Source: Streptomyces sp. NBC_01267 (GTDB taxonomy: Bacteria > Actinomycetota > Actinomycetes > Streptomycetales > Streptomycetaceae). Taken from it: a DNA stretch of 64,000 nucleotides. The notes below the pieces were generated by a model. That model did not search any database, was not told the origin of the DNA, and worked only from the letters and a program-made list of their open reading frames with translations. Positions 33,689 to 41,546 of this stretch are shown in pieces. Made by a program: the position numbers and the translations under genes. The stretch is from NCBI RefSeq assembly GCF_036241575.1, contig NZ_CP108455.1:6803001-6867000 (forward strand), read 5' to 3'. Position 1 is the stretch's first letter. Every line of letters starts with the position of its first letter.

Positions 33689-34329
33689 CCGCGCTGCGCA
33701 CCCACCGGATCGTCGCCATCGTGCGCGGCGACGACGCGGACGCCGCGCTCAGGACCGTACTGACCCTGGCGGAGGAGGAACTCCCGCTCATCGAGGTCTC
33801 TCTGAGCGGACGGGACGCACTCGACGTCATCCGCCGGGCCCGCGCCGAACTGGGCCCCGCCGCACCCCTGGGCGCGGGCACCGTACTGACCGCGCAGGAC
33901 GCACAGGCGGTACGCGACGCGGGAGCCGACTTCGTCGTCACCCCTGCGGTCTGCGAAGCCGTCACGGAGGCCAAACGGCTCGGGCTGCCCGTGCTCGGCG
34001 GGGTGATGACCCCTACCGACATCGTCGCCGCACAGCGCCTCGGCGCCGACGCGTTCAAGATCTTTCCTGCGGCGCAGGCCGGTGGCCCGGGATATCTGAA
34101 GGCGCTGCACGGGCCGTTCCCGGACGCGCCGTTCGTGCCGGTCGGGGGAGTGGACGCCGACGTGGCCCGGACCTACCTCGCGTACGGGGCCACCGCGGTG
34201 GGTGTCGGCTCGCCGCTGATCGGTGACGCGGCCGACGGCGGCAGCCTCGACGCCCTCCGCGAGCGGGCGCGCGCCTTCCGCGACGCCGTGGGCGCCGCCA
34301 CCTCCGGGGACGCGGGCGGAACCGAGTGA
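33676..34329 (+). CDS. 2-keto-3-deoxy-6-phosphogluconate/galactonate aldolase
   Basis: A 217-residue class I aldolase of the KDPG/KDPGal (Eda/DgoA) family. It shows RIVAIVRGDDAD, the catalytic Glu in LIEVSLSG, the GAGTVLT phosphate-binding loop, VTPAVCEAV and the Schiff-base Lys in DAFKIFPA. It releases pyruvate and glyceraldehyde 3-phosphate. I chose the GTG at 33676 with GAAGGAA upstream; the overlap with the epimerase tail is small. KDPG and KDPGal specificity cannot be separated here, but the dgoD neighbour favours KDPGal. Confidence 0.86.
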   Translation: MDLLTALRTHRIVAIVRGDDADAALRTVLTLAEEELPLIEVSLSGRDALDVIRRARAELGPAAPLGAGTVLTAQDAQAVRDAGADFVVTPAVCEAVTEAKRLGLPVLGGVMTPTDIVAAQRLGADAFKIFPAAQAGGPGYLKALHGPFPDAPFVPVGGVDADVARTYLAYGATAVGVGSPLIGDAADGGSLDALRERARAFRDAVGAATSGDAGGTE

Positions 34330-35327
34330 CGGTGACGCACACGCCCTCCGGATCCGGCCGGCGACCGGTGGCGGGACCGGTGACCTGTATCGGCGAGACC
34401 ATGGCCGCGCTGGTTCCCGAACCCACCGGCCCGCTGGACGGCGCCGGTCTGCTCGGGATCCGGATCGCGGGCGCCGAGTCCAACGTGGCGATGTACCTCG
34501 CCGATCACGGGGTGCCCGCCCGTTGGGTCTCCGCGCTGGGTGACGACCCGTTCGGACGCCGGATCCGCGCCGAGGTGGCCGCGTCCGGGGTCGATGTCAG
34601 CGGCGTACGCACCGACCCGGACCGCCCGACCGGACTCCTCGTCAAGGACCCCGGCACCGGGAGCACCCGGGTCCACTACTACCGCCGCGGCTCCGCCGCC
34701 TCGGCCATGACCCCGGACCTCCTGGACGACGAGGCCGTGCGCTCCGCCGGGCTCATCCACCTGAGCGGCATCACCCCGGCGCTCTCGGCGGGCTGCCGGG
34801 ACCTGGTCACCGCGCTGCTGGAGCCCGGCCTCGCCGAACGCCCGTGCCCGGTGAGTCTCGACGTCAACTACCGGGCCGCTCTGTGGGCGGACGGTGCGGC
34901 GGCCACCGTGCTGCTCGGGCTCGCCCGGCGGGCGGACATCACGTTCGTGGGCCTCGACGAGGCGCAGGCCTTGTGGGGAGAGGGACTGACCGACGCCGCT
35001 GCCGTACGGGACCTGCTGCCACAGCCGCCCGTTCTCGTCGTCAAGGACGGTGCGCGGGCCGCCACCGCCTTCGACGGAGCCGGGGTCCACACCGTGCCCG
35101 CGCGCAGGGTCGAAGTCGTCGAACCGGTGGGCGCCGGTGACGCGTTCGCGGCCGGGTTCCTCGCCGGGCTGCTGCGGGGCGAGGACACCGTACGGGCGCT
35201 GCGGCTGGGGCATCTGACGGCGGGCGCGGCACTGCGGGTGCCCGGCGACCACGGCCCGCTGCCGAACCGGGCCCGCCTTGCCGAACTGCTCGACGCGGCG
35301 CCCGGGGAGTGGGTAGAAGGCGAGTGA
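34326..35327 (+). CDS. kdgK: PfkB-family 2-keto-3-deoxygluconate/galactonate kinase
   Basis: A 333-residue ribokinase-fold sugar kinase. AGAESNVAMYLADHG is the substrate-side PfkB signature, YYRRGSAASAM fits keto-deoxy acid kinases, and VEPVGAGDAFAAGFLAG carries the anion-hole GAGD with the catalytic Asp. It phosphorylates the dehydratase product for the aldolase upstream (4-base overlap). It is the last gene of the unit and ends before a 12-base-stem hairpin. Confidence 0.88.
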   Translation: MTVTHTPSGSGRRPVAGPVTCIGETMAALVPEPTGPLDGAGLLGIRIAGAESNVAMYLADHGVPARWVSALGDDPFGRRIRAEVAASGVDVSGVRTDPDRPTGLLVKDPGTGSTRVHYYRRGSAASAMTPDLLDDEAVRSAGLIHLSGITPALSAGCRDLVTALLEPGLAERPCPVSLDVNYRAALWADGAAATVLLGLARRADITFVGLDEAQALWGEGLTDAAAVRDLLPQPPVLVVKDGARAATAFDGAGVHTVPARRVEVVEPVGAGDAFAAGFLAGLLRGEDTVRALRLGHLTAGAALRVPGDHGPLPNRARLAELLDAAPGEWVEGE

Positions 35328-35731
35328 CCCGGCGATCGGTTTCCGCGGCGCCGGGTGCGCTCCGCGGAAACCGGCCGCGGTTCCGGAACCTCGTTCACCA
35401 GCCAGGAGCGCTCGGCGCCGCCCGTGCTCACGGAGGACCGGTGGGCGCGTGCGGGACCTCTTCCCAAAGCCCGGACAGCGGTCCAGAATCGTCCCCCTAC
35501 TCGCGTTCGGGGCGGCGTTGCACAAGGTTCGGTGCTGCCTCATGTGGAACGATCCGCCGGAGCACGTCACTCAAGGGCGGCGCCCCCAGCACCTCTGCCC
35601 GTGTGCGGGCCACCTGCCAGTTCCTGACCCGCCCCACCCGCGCGCCGCAGCACGCACCTGGATTCGCGTACCGGATCCCCGCGCCGGGGTTCGCGCACCC
35701 GGATCCCCGCACCCGGACAAGGAGCCCCGTC
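35328..35731. other. Intergenic region at the right edge of the sugar-acid island
   Basis: 404 bases without a convincing gene. It holds the kdgK terminator at 35337-35373 and, near its end, CGGATCCCCGC repeated twice about 30 bases apart. No integrase remnant, tRNA fragment or insertion-sequence end is recognisable. The promoter of the LLM oxidoreductase gene should lie in the second half. Confidence 0.6.
35337..35373 (+). terminator. Terminator of the galactonate-type operon
   Basis: 12-base arms (CGGTTTCCGCGG at 35337-35348 and its complement at 35362-35373) around a 13-base loop, ten bases after the kinase stop. Confidence 0.75.
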
Positions 35732-36739
35732 ATGGACTTCGGCCTCGTCCTGCAGACCGATCCGCCCGCATCGGCCGTCGTGGAGCTGATGCGGCGCGCC
35801 GAGCGCAACGGCTTCAGCCACGGCTGGACCTTCGACTCCGCCGTGCTCTGGCAGGAGCCGTTCGTCATCTACAGCCGCATCCTGGAGCACACCACCGATC
35901 TCGTCGTCGGGCCCATGGTCACCAACCCGTCCACCCGGACGTGGGAGGTCACCGCCTCCACCTTCGCCACGCTCAACGAGATGTACGGCAACCGCACGGT
36001 CTGCGGGATCGGCCGCGGCGACTCGGCGATGCGGGTCGCGGGCCGCAAGCCCGACACCCTGGCCACGCTGGGCGAGGCGATCGGTGTCATCCGCGACCTC
36101 GCCGAGGGACGCGAGGCCGGGGTCGACGGCCGGACCGTACGGCTCGGCTGGGTGAAGGACGGGAAACTGCCCGTCTGGATGGGAGCCTACGGTCCCAAGG
36201 CGCTCGCCCTGGCCGGGCAGCGGGCCGACGGCTTCATCCTCCAGCTCGCCGACCCCTTCCTCACCGCGTCGATGGTCACCGCGGTGCGGACGGCGGCGTC
36301 CGACGCGGGCCGCGACCCGGACGCGGTGACGATCTGCGTCGCCGCGCCCGCCTACGTCGGTGACGACCTCGCGCACGCCCGCGAACAGTGCCGCTGGTTC
36401 GGCGGGATGGTCGGCAACCACGTCGCCGACCTGGTGGCCCGCTACGGAGCGCACTCCGGGCTGGTCCCGGAGGCGCTCACCGCGTACATCGAGCAGCGTG
36501 AGGGGTACGACTACAGCCACCACGGCCGCAGCGGCAACCCCGACGCCGCGTTCGTGCCCGACGAGATCGTGGACCGCTTCTGTCTGCTCGGCCCCGTCGA
36601 GGCCCACGTCGAGAAGCTCCGGGCACTGCGGGACCTGGGCGTGGACCAGTTCGCGGTGTACGCGATGCACGACGCCCGGGAGGCGGTCATCGACGCGTAC
36701 GGCGAACACGTCATTCCGGCGCTCAACGGATCCCACTGA
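35732..36739 (+). CDS. LLM-class F420-dependent oxidoreductase (TIGR03842-like)
   Basis: A 335-residue luciferase-like protein of the F420/FMN-dependent group: MDFGLVLQTDPP, FSHGWTFDSAVLWQEPFV, VVGPMVTNPSTRTWEV, TVCGIGRGDSAMRVAGRKP and PVWMGAYGPKALALAG. This matches the family I know as TIGR03842, which I recall next to dihydropyrimidinase genes in Streptomyces, suggesting a reductive or oxidative step in pyrimidine/hydantoin metabolism. The ATG at 35732 follows AAGGAG. Here the dihydropyrimidinase gene is 20 kb away, across the sugar-acid island. Confidence 0.84.
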   Translation: MDFGLVLQTDPPASAVVELMRRAERNGFSHGWTFDSAVLWQEPFVIYSRILEHTTDLVVGPMVTNPSTRTWEVTASTFATLNEMYGNRTVCGIGRGDSAMRVAGRKPDTLATLGEAIGVIRDLAEGREAGVDGRTVRLGWVKDGKLPVWMGAYGPKALALAGQRADGFILQLADPFLTASMVTAVRTAASDAGRDPDAVTICVAAPAYVGDDLAHAREQCRWFGGMVGNHVADLVARYGAHSGLVPEALTAYIEQREGYDYSHHGRSGNPDAAFVPDEIVDRFCLLGPVEAHVEKLRALRDLGVDQFAVYAMHDAREAVIDAYGEHVIPALNGSH

Positions 36740-36792
36740 GGTCCAGCGGATCGTCAGGGCGAGGAGCCTGCCGCAACGGCGTCCCCCGCAGC

Positions 36793-36838
36793 AGTGCGCT
36801 GTGGCCTCCCGCCACCTGCCGGGAGGCCACAGCGCACT
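36793..36838. terminator. 19-base-stem terminator after the LLM gene
   Basis: Arms 36793-36811 and 36820-36838 are exact complements around an 8-base loop. It separates convergent genes, so it can act on both strands. Confidence 0.8.
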
Positions 36839-36904
36839 TGAGGGCTTCGACACACGAGCGGGGGCGCGCAGAAAGAGCGTATTCCCACTCAGTGGCCCGG
36901 CCCG

Positions 36905-37264
36905 TCAGCAGGGTTTGGTTGCCCCGCCGTCGTCCAGGTTGCCGTCGTAGATCCAGCCGCTGATCTCGGTGCCCTCGATGCGCGCGTGGGTCCACGTGTT
37001 GCCCGCGGAGTTGTACACGTAGCAGTGGTAGTAGAGCTTCGCACCGTAGATCGTGGCCGTGGTGGGGCAGTCGGCGTTCGGACCGGTGCGCAGCGGCGCG
37101 GAGCTGCCGGACACGTACCCGTAGCCGGCATCCTTGTTCGCCCACCCCGGATGCGTACACGCCGCGGCTGTGGCGGTCGCTGCGCCTGCGGTCGGGGCGG
37201 AGACGAGGGTGGCCGAGACGGCCAGGACGGGCAGAGCGAATCCGGTCAGCAACTTGTGTCTCAT
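36905..37264 (-). CDS. Small secreted SH3-like protein
   Basis: A 119-residue exported protein. A Sec signal peptide (MRHKLLTGFALPVLAVSATL to about residue 35) precedes a ~85-residue domain with SAPLRTGPNADC, YHCYVYNSAGNTWTHARIEG and WIYDGNLDDGG. These resemble the turns of bacterial SH3-like domains, with four to five Cys that may form disulfides. I chose the ATG at 37264 because GGGGAA precedes it; an ATG 12 bases upstream is possible. Role unknown; cell-wall association is a guess. The LysR gene diverges from it. Confidence 0.72.
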   Translation of the reverse strand: MRHKLLTGFALPVLAVSATLVSAPTAGAATATAAACTHPGWANKDAGYGYVSGSSAPLRTGPNADCPTTATIYGAKLYYHCYVYNSAGNTWTHARIEGTEISGWIYDGNLDDGGATKPC

Positions 37265-37447
37265 CGTGTTCCCCATTCGATGATCGGCCACCGGGCGGCG
37301 GCGCGAGGTTCTGACGACCTCCTCTGAGCGGTGTGCTCGGAGGAGGACCTGCCTCAGGATGCGGTGGGGGAAGGGGGGCGAACAATTGTCAGCTGTACAT
37401 GGTCTGATAACCCCACAGTTATGTGGTGGGGGCTGGGGGGCACTCGG

Positions 37448-38338
37448 GTGGAGCTGCGAGACATCGAGATTTTTCTGACGCTGGCCGAGGAGCTGCACTT
37501 CGGCCGGACCGCGGACCGCCTGCACGTGTCGCAGGCGCGGGTGAGCCAGGTGATCGCCAAACAGGAGCGACGGATCGGCGCGCGCCTGTTCGCCCGCAGC
37601 AGCCGCCGGGTCGAACTCACCCCTATCGGAGCTCAGCTACGCGAGGACCTCAGCGTGGGCTACCAACGAATACTCGACGGTACCCGTGCGGCCACCGCGA
37701 CTGCCCGCGGAGCCACCAGCACGCTGACCCTCGGGTTGCACGGAGCCCAGGCGCACGAGTGTGCGCACATCATCGATCTCTTCCGCGCCCGGCATCCCGA
37801 GGTGGACATCCGCATCCAGGAGATCCACTTCACCGACCCCTTCGGCCCCCTCCGGGACGGCTCGGTCGAGGTGGCGACCTCCTGGCTGCCGGTCCGTGAG
37901 CCGGACCTCACCGTCGGTCCGCTGGTCGGTTCCGAACCCCTGATCCTCATGGTCGCCAGTGATCATCCCCTCACCTCTCGTGATGAGGTCGGCATGGAGG
38001 ACCTGGCCGAATGGTGCCTGCCACAGTCCGCGCTGCCCATCCCGGAGTACTGGCAGCAGGTGCTCGTCCCCACCCACACCCCCGGCGGCCGGCCCATCCG
38101 GCGTGGCCCGAAGGTCTCCACGTTCCAGGAGGTCGCCGCCGTGGTCGCGGCGGGCGAGGCGATCTGCCTCGTCCACGGCGACGCCGCCCGCTACTACCAG
38201 TGGCCCGGCCTCCGGTATCTCCGCCCGTACGACGTCCCGACGGGCAGCTGGGTCCTGATCTGGCCGACGGCCGGAGAGACAGGTCTCGTCCGCGCGCTCG
38301 CGCGGGCGGCACAGGACGCGGGCAGGCGGGCAGGGTGA
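37448..38338 (+). CDS. LysR-family transcriptional regulator
   Basis: A 296-residue LysR regulator. The N-terminal winged HTH is VELRDIEIFLTLAEELHFGR followed by RLHVSQARVSQVIAKQERRIGARLFARSSRRVELT, and the effector domain follows, with LTLGLHGAQAHE at its start. I chose the GTG at 37448, preceded by a GGGGGG stretch. It diverges from the small secreted protein, whose expression it may control; no metabolic gene is adjacent. Confidence 0.87.
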   Translation: MELRDIEIFLTLAEELHFGRTADRLHVSQARVSQVIAKQERRIGARLFARSSRRVELTPIGAQLREDLSVGYQRILDGTRAATATARGATSTLTLGLHGAQAHECAHIIDLFRARHPEVDIRIQEIHFTDPFGPLRDGSVEVATSWLPVREPDLTVGPLVGSEPLILMVASDHPLTSRDEVGMEDLAEWCLPQSALPIPEYWQQVLVPTHTPGGRPIRRGPKVSTFQEVAAVVAAGEAICLVHGDAARYYQWPGLRYLRPYDVPTGSWVLIWPTAGETGLVRALARAAQDAGRRAG

Positions 38339-38454
38339 CCCAATGCCGGACACATGCGATATTGCTGCGGGAGTGCGGAGCGGCGGGTTGCGATGCCCGC
38401 TGCCGCAAGCCACGAACGTGATTACGGAGCGGGGCGGACGCGGGCGCCGCATGA

Positions 38455-38500
38455 CGGCAGCATCCCGCCCGGCCGCTGTGAGCCGGGCGGGATGCTGCCG
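38455..38500. terminator. 19-base-stem terminator between LysR and lipoate-ligase genes
   Basis: Arms 38455-38473 and 38482-38500 pair perfectly around an 8-base loop. It serves two convergent genes. Confidence 0.8.
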
Positions 38501-38507
38501 GACAGGC

Positions 38508-39557
38508 CTACGGCACGCGCGCCGTCCACTCCGCCGTGCTGAACTTGGTCTCCGCCAACTCCCGTGCCCGCGCCATCTCTTCGCCCGTCACCGTGCTCTC
38601 GGTGAGCCCGTAGCGGCTGCGGAAGGAGGCGATCATCCGCTCGATGACCGCCTCGCGCGGCAGGCCCGTCTGCCGGGCCAGCGGGTCGACGCGCTTCTTG
38701 GCGCTCTTGGTGCCCTTGTCGGAGAGCTTCTCCTTGCCGATGCGCAGCACGTCGAGCATCTTGTCGGCGTCGATGTCGTACGCCATCGTCACGTGGTGCA
38801 GCACCCCGCCGCCCGCGATGCGCTTCTGTGCGGCGCCCGCGATCTTGCCCGCCTCGGTGGCGATGTCGTTGAGCGGCTGGTACCAGGCCTTGATGCCCAT
38901 GTCGGAGAGCGCGCCGAGAACCCAGTCGTCCAGGTACGCGTAACTGTCGGCGTACGACAGACCGGACACCAGGGACTCCGGGACGGACAGGGAGTACGTG
39001 ATGGTGCTCTTCGGCTCCACGAACATCGCCCCGCCGCCGGACACCCGCCGGACGACGGTGATGCCATGGCGCTCGGCCCCGGCCGGGTCGACCTCGTTGC
39101 GCAGCGACTGGAAGCTCCCGATGATCACGGCGGGGGAGTCCCACTCCCAGACCCGGAGCGTCGGCGGGCGCTGTCCGGCGGCGACCTCGGCGGTGATGAC
39201 CTCGTCCAGGGCCATGTGGAGGGCGGGGGACTGCGGGCGGTCGTGGATCAGCTGCCAGTCGTGGTCGCTCCACTCGGTGGCGTGGGCCAGGGCCCGGCGT
39301 ACGGCGATGGCGACGCCCTCCGCCGAGAGGCCCAGCATCACGGTGGAGTCGGGCAGCGCCGCCGTGACGCGGGCGGCGAGCCCCGCGGCGTCGGTGTTGG
39401 CCGGGGCGCCTTCCAGCGCGGCGTCGATCATCAGGATCGCCTCGTCCGGCTCCAGGAAGAAGTCCCCGGCCACCCGTACGTTGCGCAGCGCGCCGCCCTC
39501 GACGTCCAGGTCGACCACGACGAGCTTGCCGCCGGGAACCTTGTACTCACCGTGCAC
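38508..39557 (-). CDS. Lipoate--protein ligase family protein
   Basis: A 349-residue lipoate ligase homologue. The catalytic domain (about residues 95-290) contains VIIGSFQSLRNEVD, the lipoate-binding VVRRVSGGGAMFV and the ATP-site stretch GKIAGAAQKRIAGGGVLHH. The first ~85 residues (GGKLVVVDLDVEGGALRNV, DEAILMIDAALEG) look like the accessory domain that follows the catalytic domain in E. coli LplA, so the domain order is permuted. I chose the GTG at 39557 behind GGAGGAGT. It would salvage lipoate or octanoate onto E2/GcvH-type domains. Confidence 0.86.
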   Translation of the reverse strand: MHGEYKVPGGKLVVVDLDVEGGALRNVRVAGDFFLEPDEAILMIDAALEGAPANTDAAGLAARVTAALPDSTVMLGLSAEGVAIAVRRALAHATEWSDHDWQLIHDRPQSPALHMALDEVITAEVAAGQRPPTLRVWEWDSPAVIIGSFQSLRNEVDPAGAERHGITVVRRVSGGGAMFVEPKSTITYSLSVPESLVSGLSYADSYAYLDDWVLGALSDMGIKAWYQPLNDIATEAGKIAGAAQKRIAGGGVLHHVTMAYDIDADKMLDVLRIGKEKLSDKGTKSAKKRVDPLARQTGLPREAVIERMIASFRSRYGLTESTVTGEEMARARELAETKFSTAEWTARVP

Positions 39558-39684
39558 CGCGACTCCTCCAGTTTCGCCCGACTCTTCCGCGAATCGGCTC
39601 TGATCAGGCACAACGTCACCGCTGTGCGGTTTAATCCGCACACGCGCAGTGGCAGGCGGGTTCGCGGGGCGGCCCGCCGGGCGG

Positions 39685-40530
39685 TCAGCCCGCCCGGTGC
39701 GCCGCCCGGGGCCTCGGTGCCGCGCGGCGTTCGCTCACGGCCAGGTGGTTGACGAGGAGCAGGATCGGCACCAGCAGGGCGAGGGTGACGGGGCCGGTGC
39801 CCCAGCCGAGGCCGCTGCGCTGGGTGGACACGCCCATCCAGTCGGCGAACGAGGCGCCGAGCGGCCGGGTCAGCACGTACGCCCACCAGAAGGCGGCGAC
39901 CGCGTTGAGCCCGAGGAAGCGCCGGGCCAGCGCGGGTACCGCGATGAGCGCCGCGAAAGCCACGCCCGAGGTGAGGTAGCCGAGGTGCAGGGTTCCGGCC
40001 GTGAGGTCGCCGACGGCGGTGCCCAGGGCGAAGGTGGTGAGCACGGTCGCCCAGTAGAAGCCCTCGCGGCGGCGGGTGCGGATGCTGTGGATGGAGAGGG
40101 TGCCCTCGGAGGCGTACCAGGTCATCAGGACGGCGGTCAGGACGACCGAGAATCCCACGGTCGAGACCAGGTAGGGGACGCCCGCCACCACATGGACGAC
40201 GTCGGCGGCCATCGTGCCGAACACGCTCACCATCACGATCGCCGACCAGTACGTCCAGGCGCCGTAGCGGGCCGTGCGGAACTGGAGCACCAGCAGGGCC
40301 ACCAGACCGACCAGCCCGATGCTGCCGGCCGGGATCGGGCCGAGCACCCGGGCGAGGTAGTCCGAGGCGGTCTCGCCCGCCCCGGTGGTGAGTACCTTGA
40401 CGATCCAGAACCAGGCCGTGACCTCCGGTACCTTGCTCCAGCCCTGCACGGCCCGCGCTGCGCCTGCGCTGCGCGGGCCTCCGTTCTCGGGTGCCGGTTC
40501 GACGGCCGGTCGGGTCACTGGCTCTCGCAT
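39685..40530 (-). CDS. COG4705-like integral membrane protein (paralogue 1)
   Basis: A 281-residue membrane protein with about eight predicted helices. It shares long identical-pattern stretches with the gene starting at 40731: SKVPEVTAWFWIVKVLTTGAGETASDYL here and NKVPEVTLYFWVIKVLCTTVGETGADYL there, plus LSIHSI, FALGTA-GDL and YVLTRPLGAS in both. The family is uncharacterised; I associate it with COG4705. I chose the ATG at 40530. The two paralogues are divergent and share a BlaI-type dyad in the gap between them. Confidence 0.82.
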   Translation of the reverse strand: MREPVTRPAVEPAPENGGPRSAGAARAVQGWSKVPEVTAWFWIVKVLTTGAGETASDYLARVLGPIPAGSIGLVGLVALLVLQFRTARYGAWTYWSAIVMVSVFGTMAADVVHVVAGVPYLVSTVGFSVVLTAVLMTWYASEGTLSIHSIRTRRREGFYWATVLTTFALGTAVGDLTAGTLHLGYLTSGVAFAALIAVPALARRFLGLNAVAAFWWAYVLTRPLGASFADWMGVSTQRSGLGWGTGPVTLALLVPILLLVNHLAVSERRAAPRPRAAHRAG

Positions 40531-40637
40531 GGTCTGTTCCGCCCCTCCAGGCGCCGGGCGCCGTGTCAACTGCCGTTCCCCGTCCGGGCATGCCGCGGCC
40601 GGGGAATCCGACGGGCAGCCGTGGACCGCCCATCGAG

Positions 40638-40657
40638 CGTCTACGTTACTGTAGACG
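40638..40657. promoter_or_regulatory. BlaI/CopY-type operator between the COG4705 paralogues
   Basis: CGTCTAC and GTAGACG are perfect 7-base arms around the spacer GTTACT. The same GTCTAC-6-GTAGAC layout occurs at 45716-45733 in front of the BlaI-family gene, where the spacer differs by one base. It lies in the 200-base gap between the divergent starts. Confidence 0.75.
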
Positions 40658-40690
40658 TACGGGGGTGGCAGCCGGTCCGCGGGGCGGCGC

Positions 40691-40706
40691 TCAGGATGTG
40701 TTCAGG
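40691..40706. promoter_or_regulatory. 11-base-spaced TCAGG direct repeat
   Basis: TCAGG at 40691 and again at 40702, one helical turn apart, 25-40 bases upstream of the start at 40731. This spacing is typical of OmpR-family response-regulator sites, and such a regulator is encoded at 42909-43571. Confidence 0.45.
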
Positions 40707-40730
40707 TTCCCGGTGGCACGGTCTGGCGTC

Positions 40731-41546
40731 ATGACATCCGATACGTACAGCAGGCCCGGCGCCGCCCGCGGTCACGGCCTGCGCTGGAACAAGGTTCCCG
40801 AGGTCACCCTCTACTTCTGGGTGATCAAAGTGCTCTGCACGACGGTCGGCGAGACCGGGGCCGACTACCTCAACTCCCAGCTGGGGCTGGGGCTGACCGG
40901 CACCTCGCTCGTCATGAGCGTGCTGCTGGTGGCGGCCCTGGTCTGGCAGTTCCGCTGCCCCGCCTACCGGCCGGGGATCTACTGGCTGGCCGTGGTGCTG
41001 ATCAGTGTGGTCGGGACTCTGATCAGTGACAACCTCACCGACAACCTGGGAGTGCCGCTGCAGGACACCACCGCGGTGTTCGCGGTGGTGCTCGCGGTGG
41101 TGTTCGTCGCCTGGTTCAGGGCCGAACGCACCCTCTCCATCCACAGCATCGACACGGTGGGCCGCGAGGTCTACTACTGGCTGGCCGTACTGTTCACCTT
41201 CGCGCTGGGCACCGCCGCCGGCGACCTGGTGGCCGAGCAACTGTCCCTGGGCTACTGGGTGTCCGCGGTGCTCTTCGCGCTGGCCATCGCCGCGGTCGGG
41301 GTGGCGCACTTCGCGATGGGCCTGAACGCCGTATGGAGCTTCTGGATCGCCTATGTGCTCACGCGCCCGCTGGGGGCGTCCATGGGTGACTACCTCTCGC
41401 AGCCGACCGGCGACGGCGGGCTGGGCCTGGGGACCGTGGTCACCAGCGTGCTGTTCCTGGCGGTGATCCTCGCCCTGGTCGTGTATCTGACCGTCGCGCG
41501 CAGGGACGCCACGGAGCGCGTGGAGCTCACCCGGCCGGCAGACTGA
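40731..41546 (+). CDS. COG4705-like integral membrane protein (paralogue 2)
   Basis: A 271-residue membrane protein with about eight helices, paralogous to the divergent gene. The pair probably arose by duplication. A conserved acidic/charged pattern inside helices (GETGADYL, LISDNLTDNL, TAAGDLVAEQL) suggests metal or proton coupling, but no function is known to me. No good ribosome-binding site precedes the ATG at 40731. The gene ends 20 bases inside the 3' end of the convergent histidine kinase gene. Confidence 0.82.
   Translation: MTSDTYSRPGAARGHGLRWNKVPEVTLYFWVIKVLCTTVGETGADYLNSQLGLGLTGTSLVMSVLLVAALVWQFRCPAYRPGIYWLAVVLISVVGTLISDNLTDNLGVPLQDTTAVFAVVLAVVFVAWFRAERTLSIHSIDTVGREVYYWLAVLFTFALGTAAGDLVAEQLSLGYWVSAVLFALAIAAVGVAHFAMGLNAVWSFWIAYVLTRPLGASMGDYLSQPTGDGGLGLGTVVTSVLFLAVILALVVYLTVARRDATERVELTRPAD

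Noticed and set aside
15514..35731. Search for an integrase, insertion-sequence ends, tRNA-derived attachment sites or long flanking repeats around the sugar-acid island.
   Set aside because: None was found by reading; only terminators and short GGATCC-rich repeats are present, so no mobile element is claimed.
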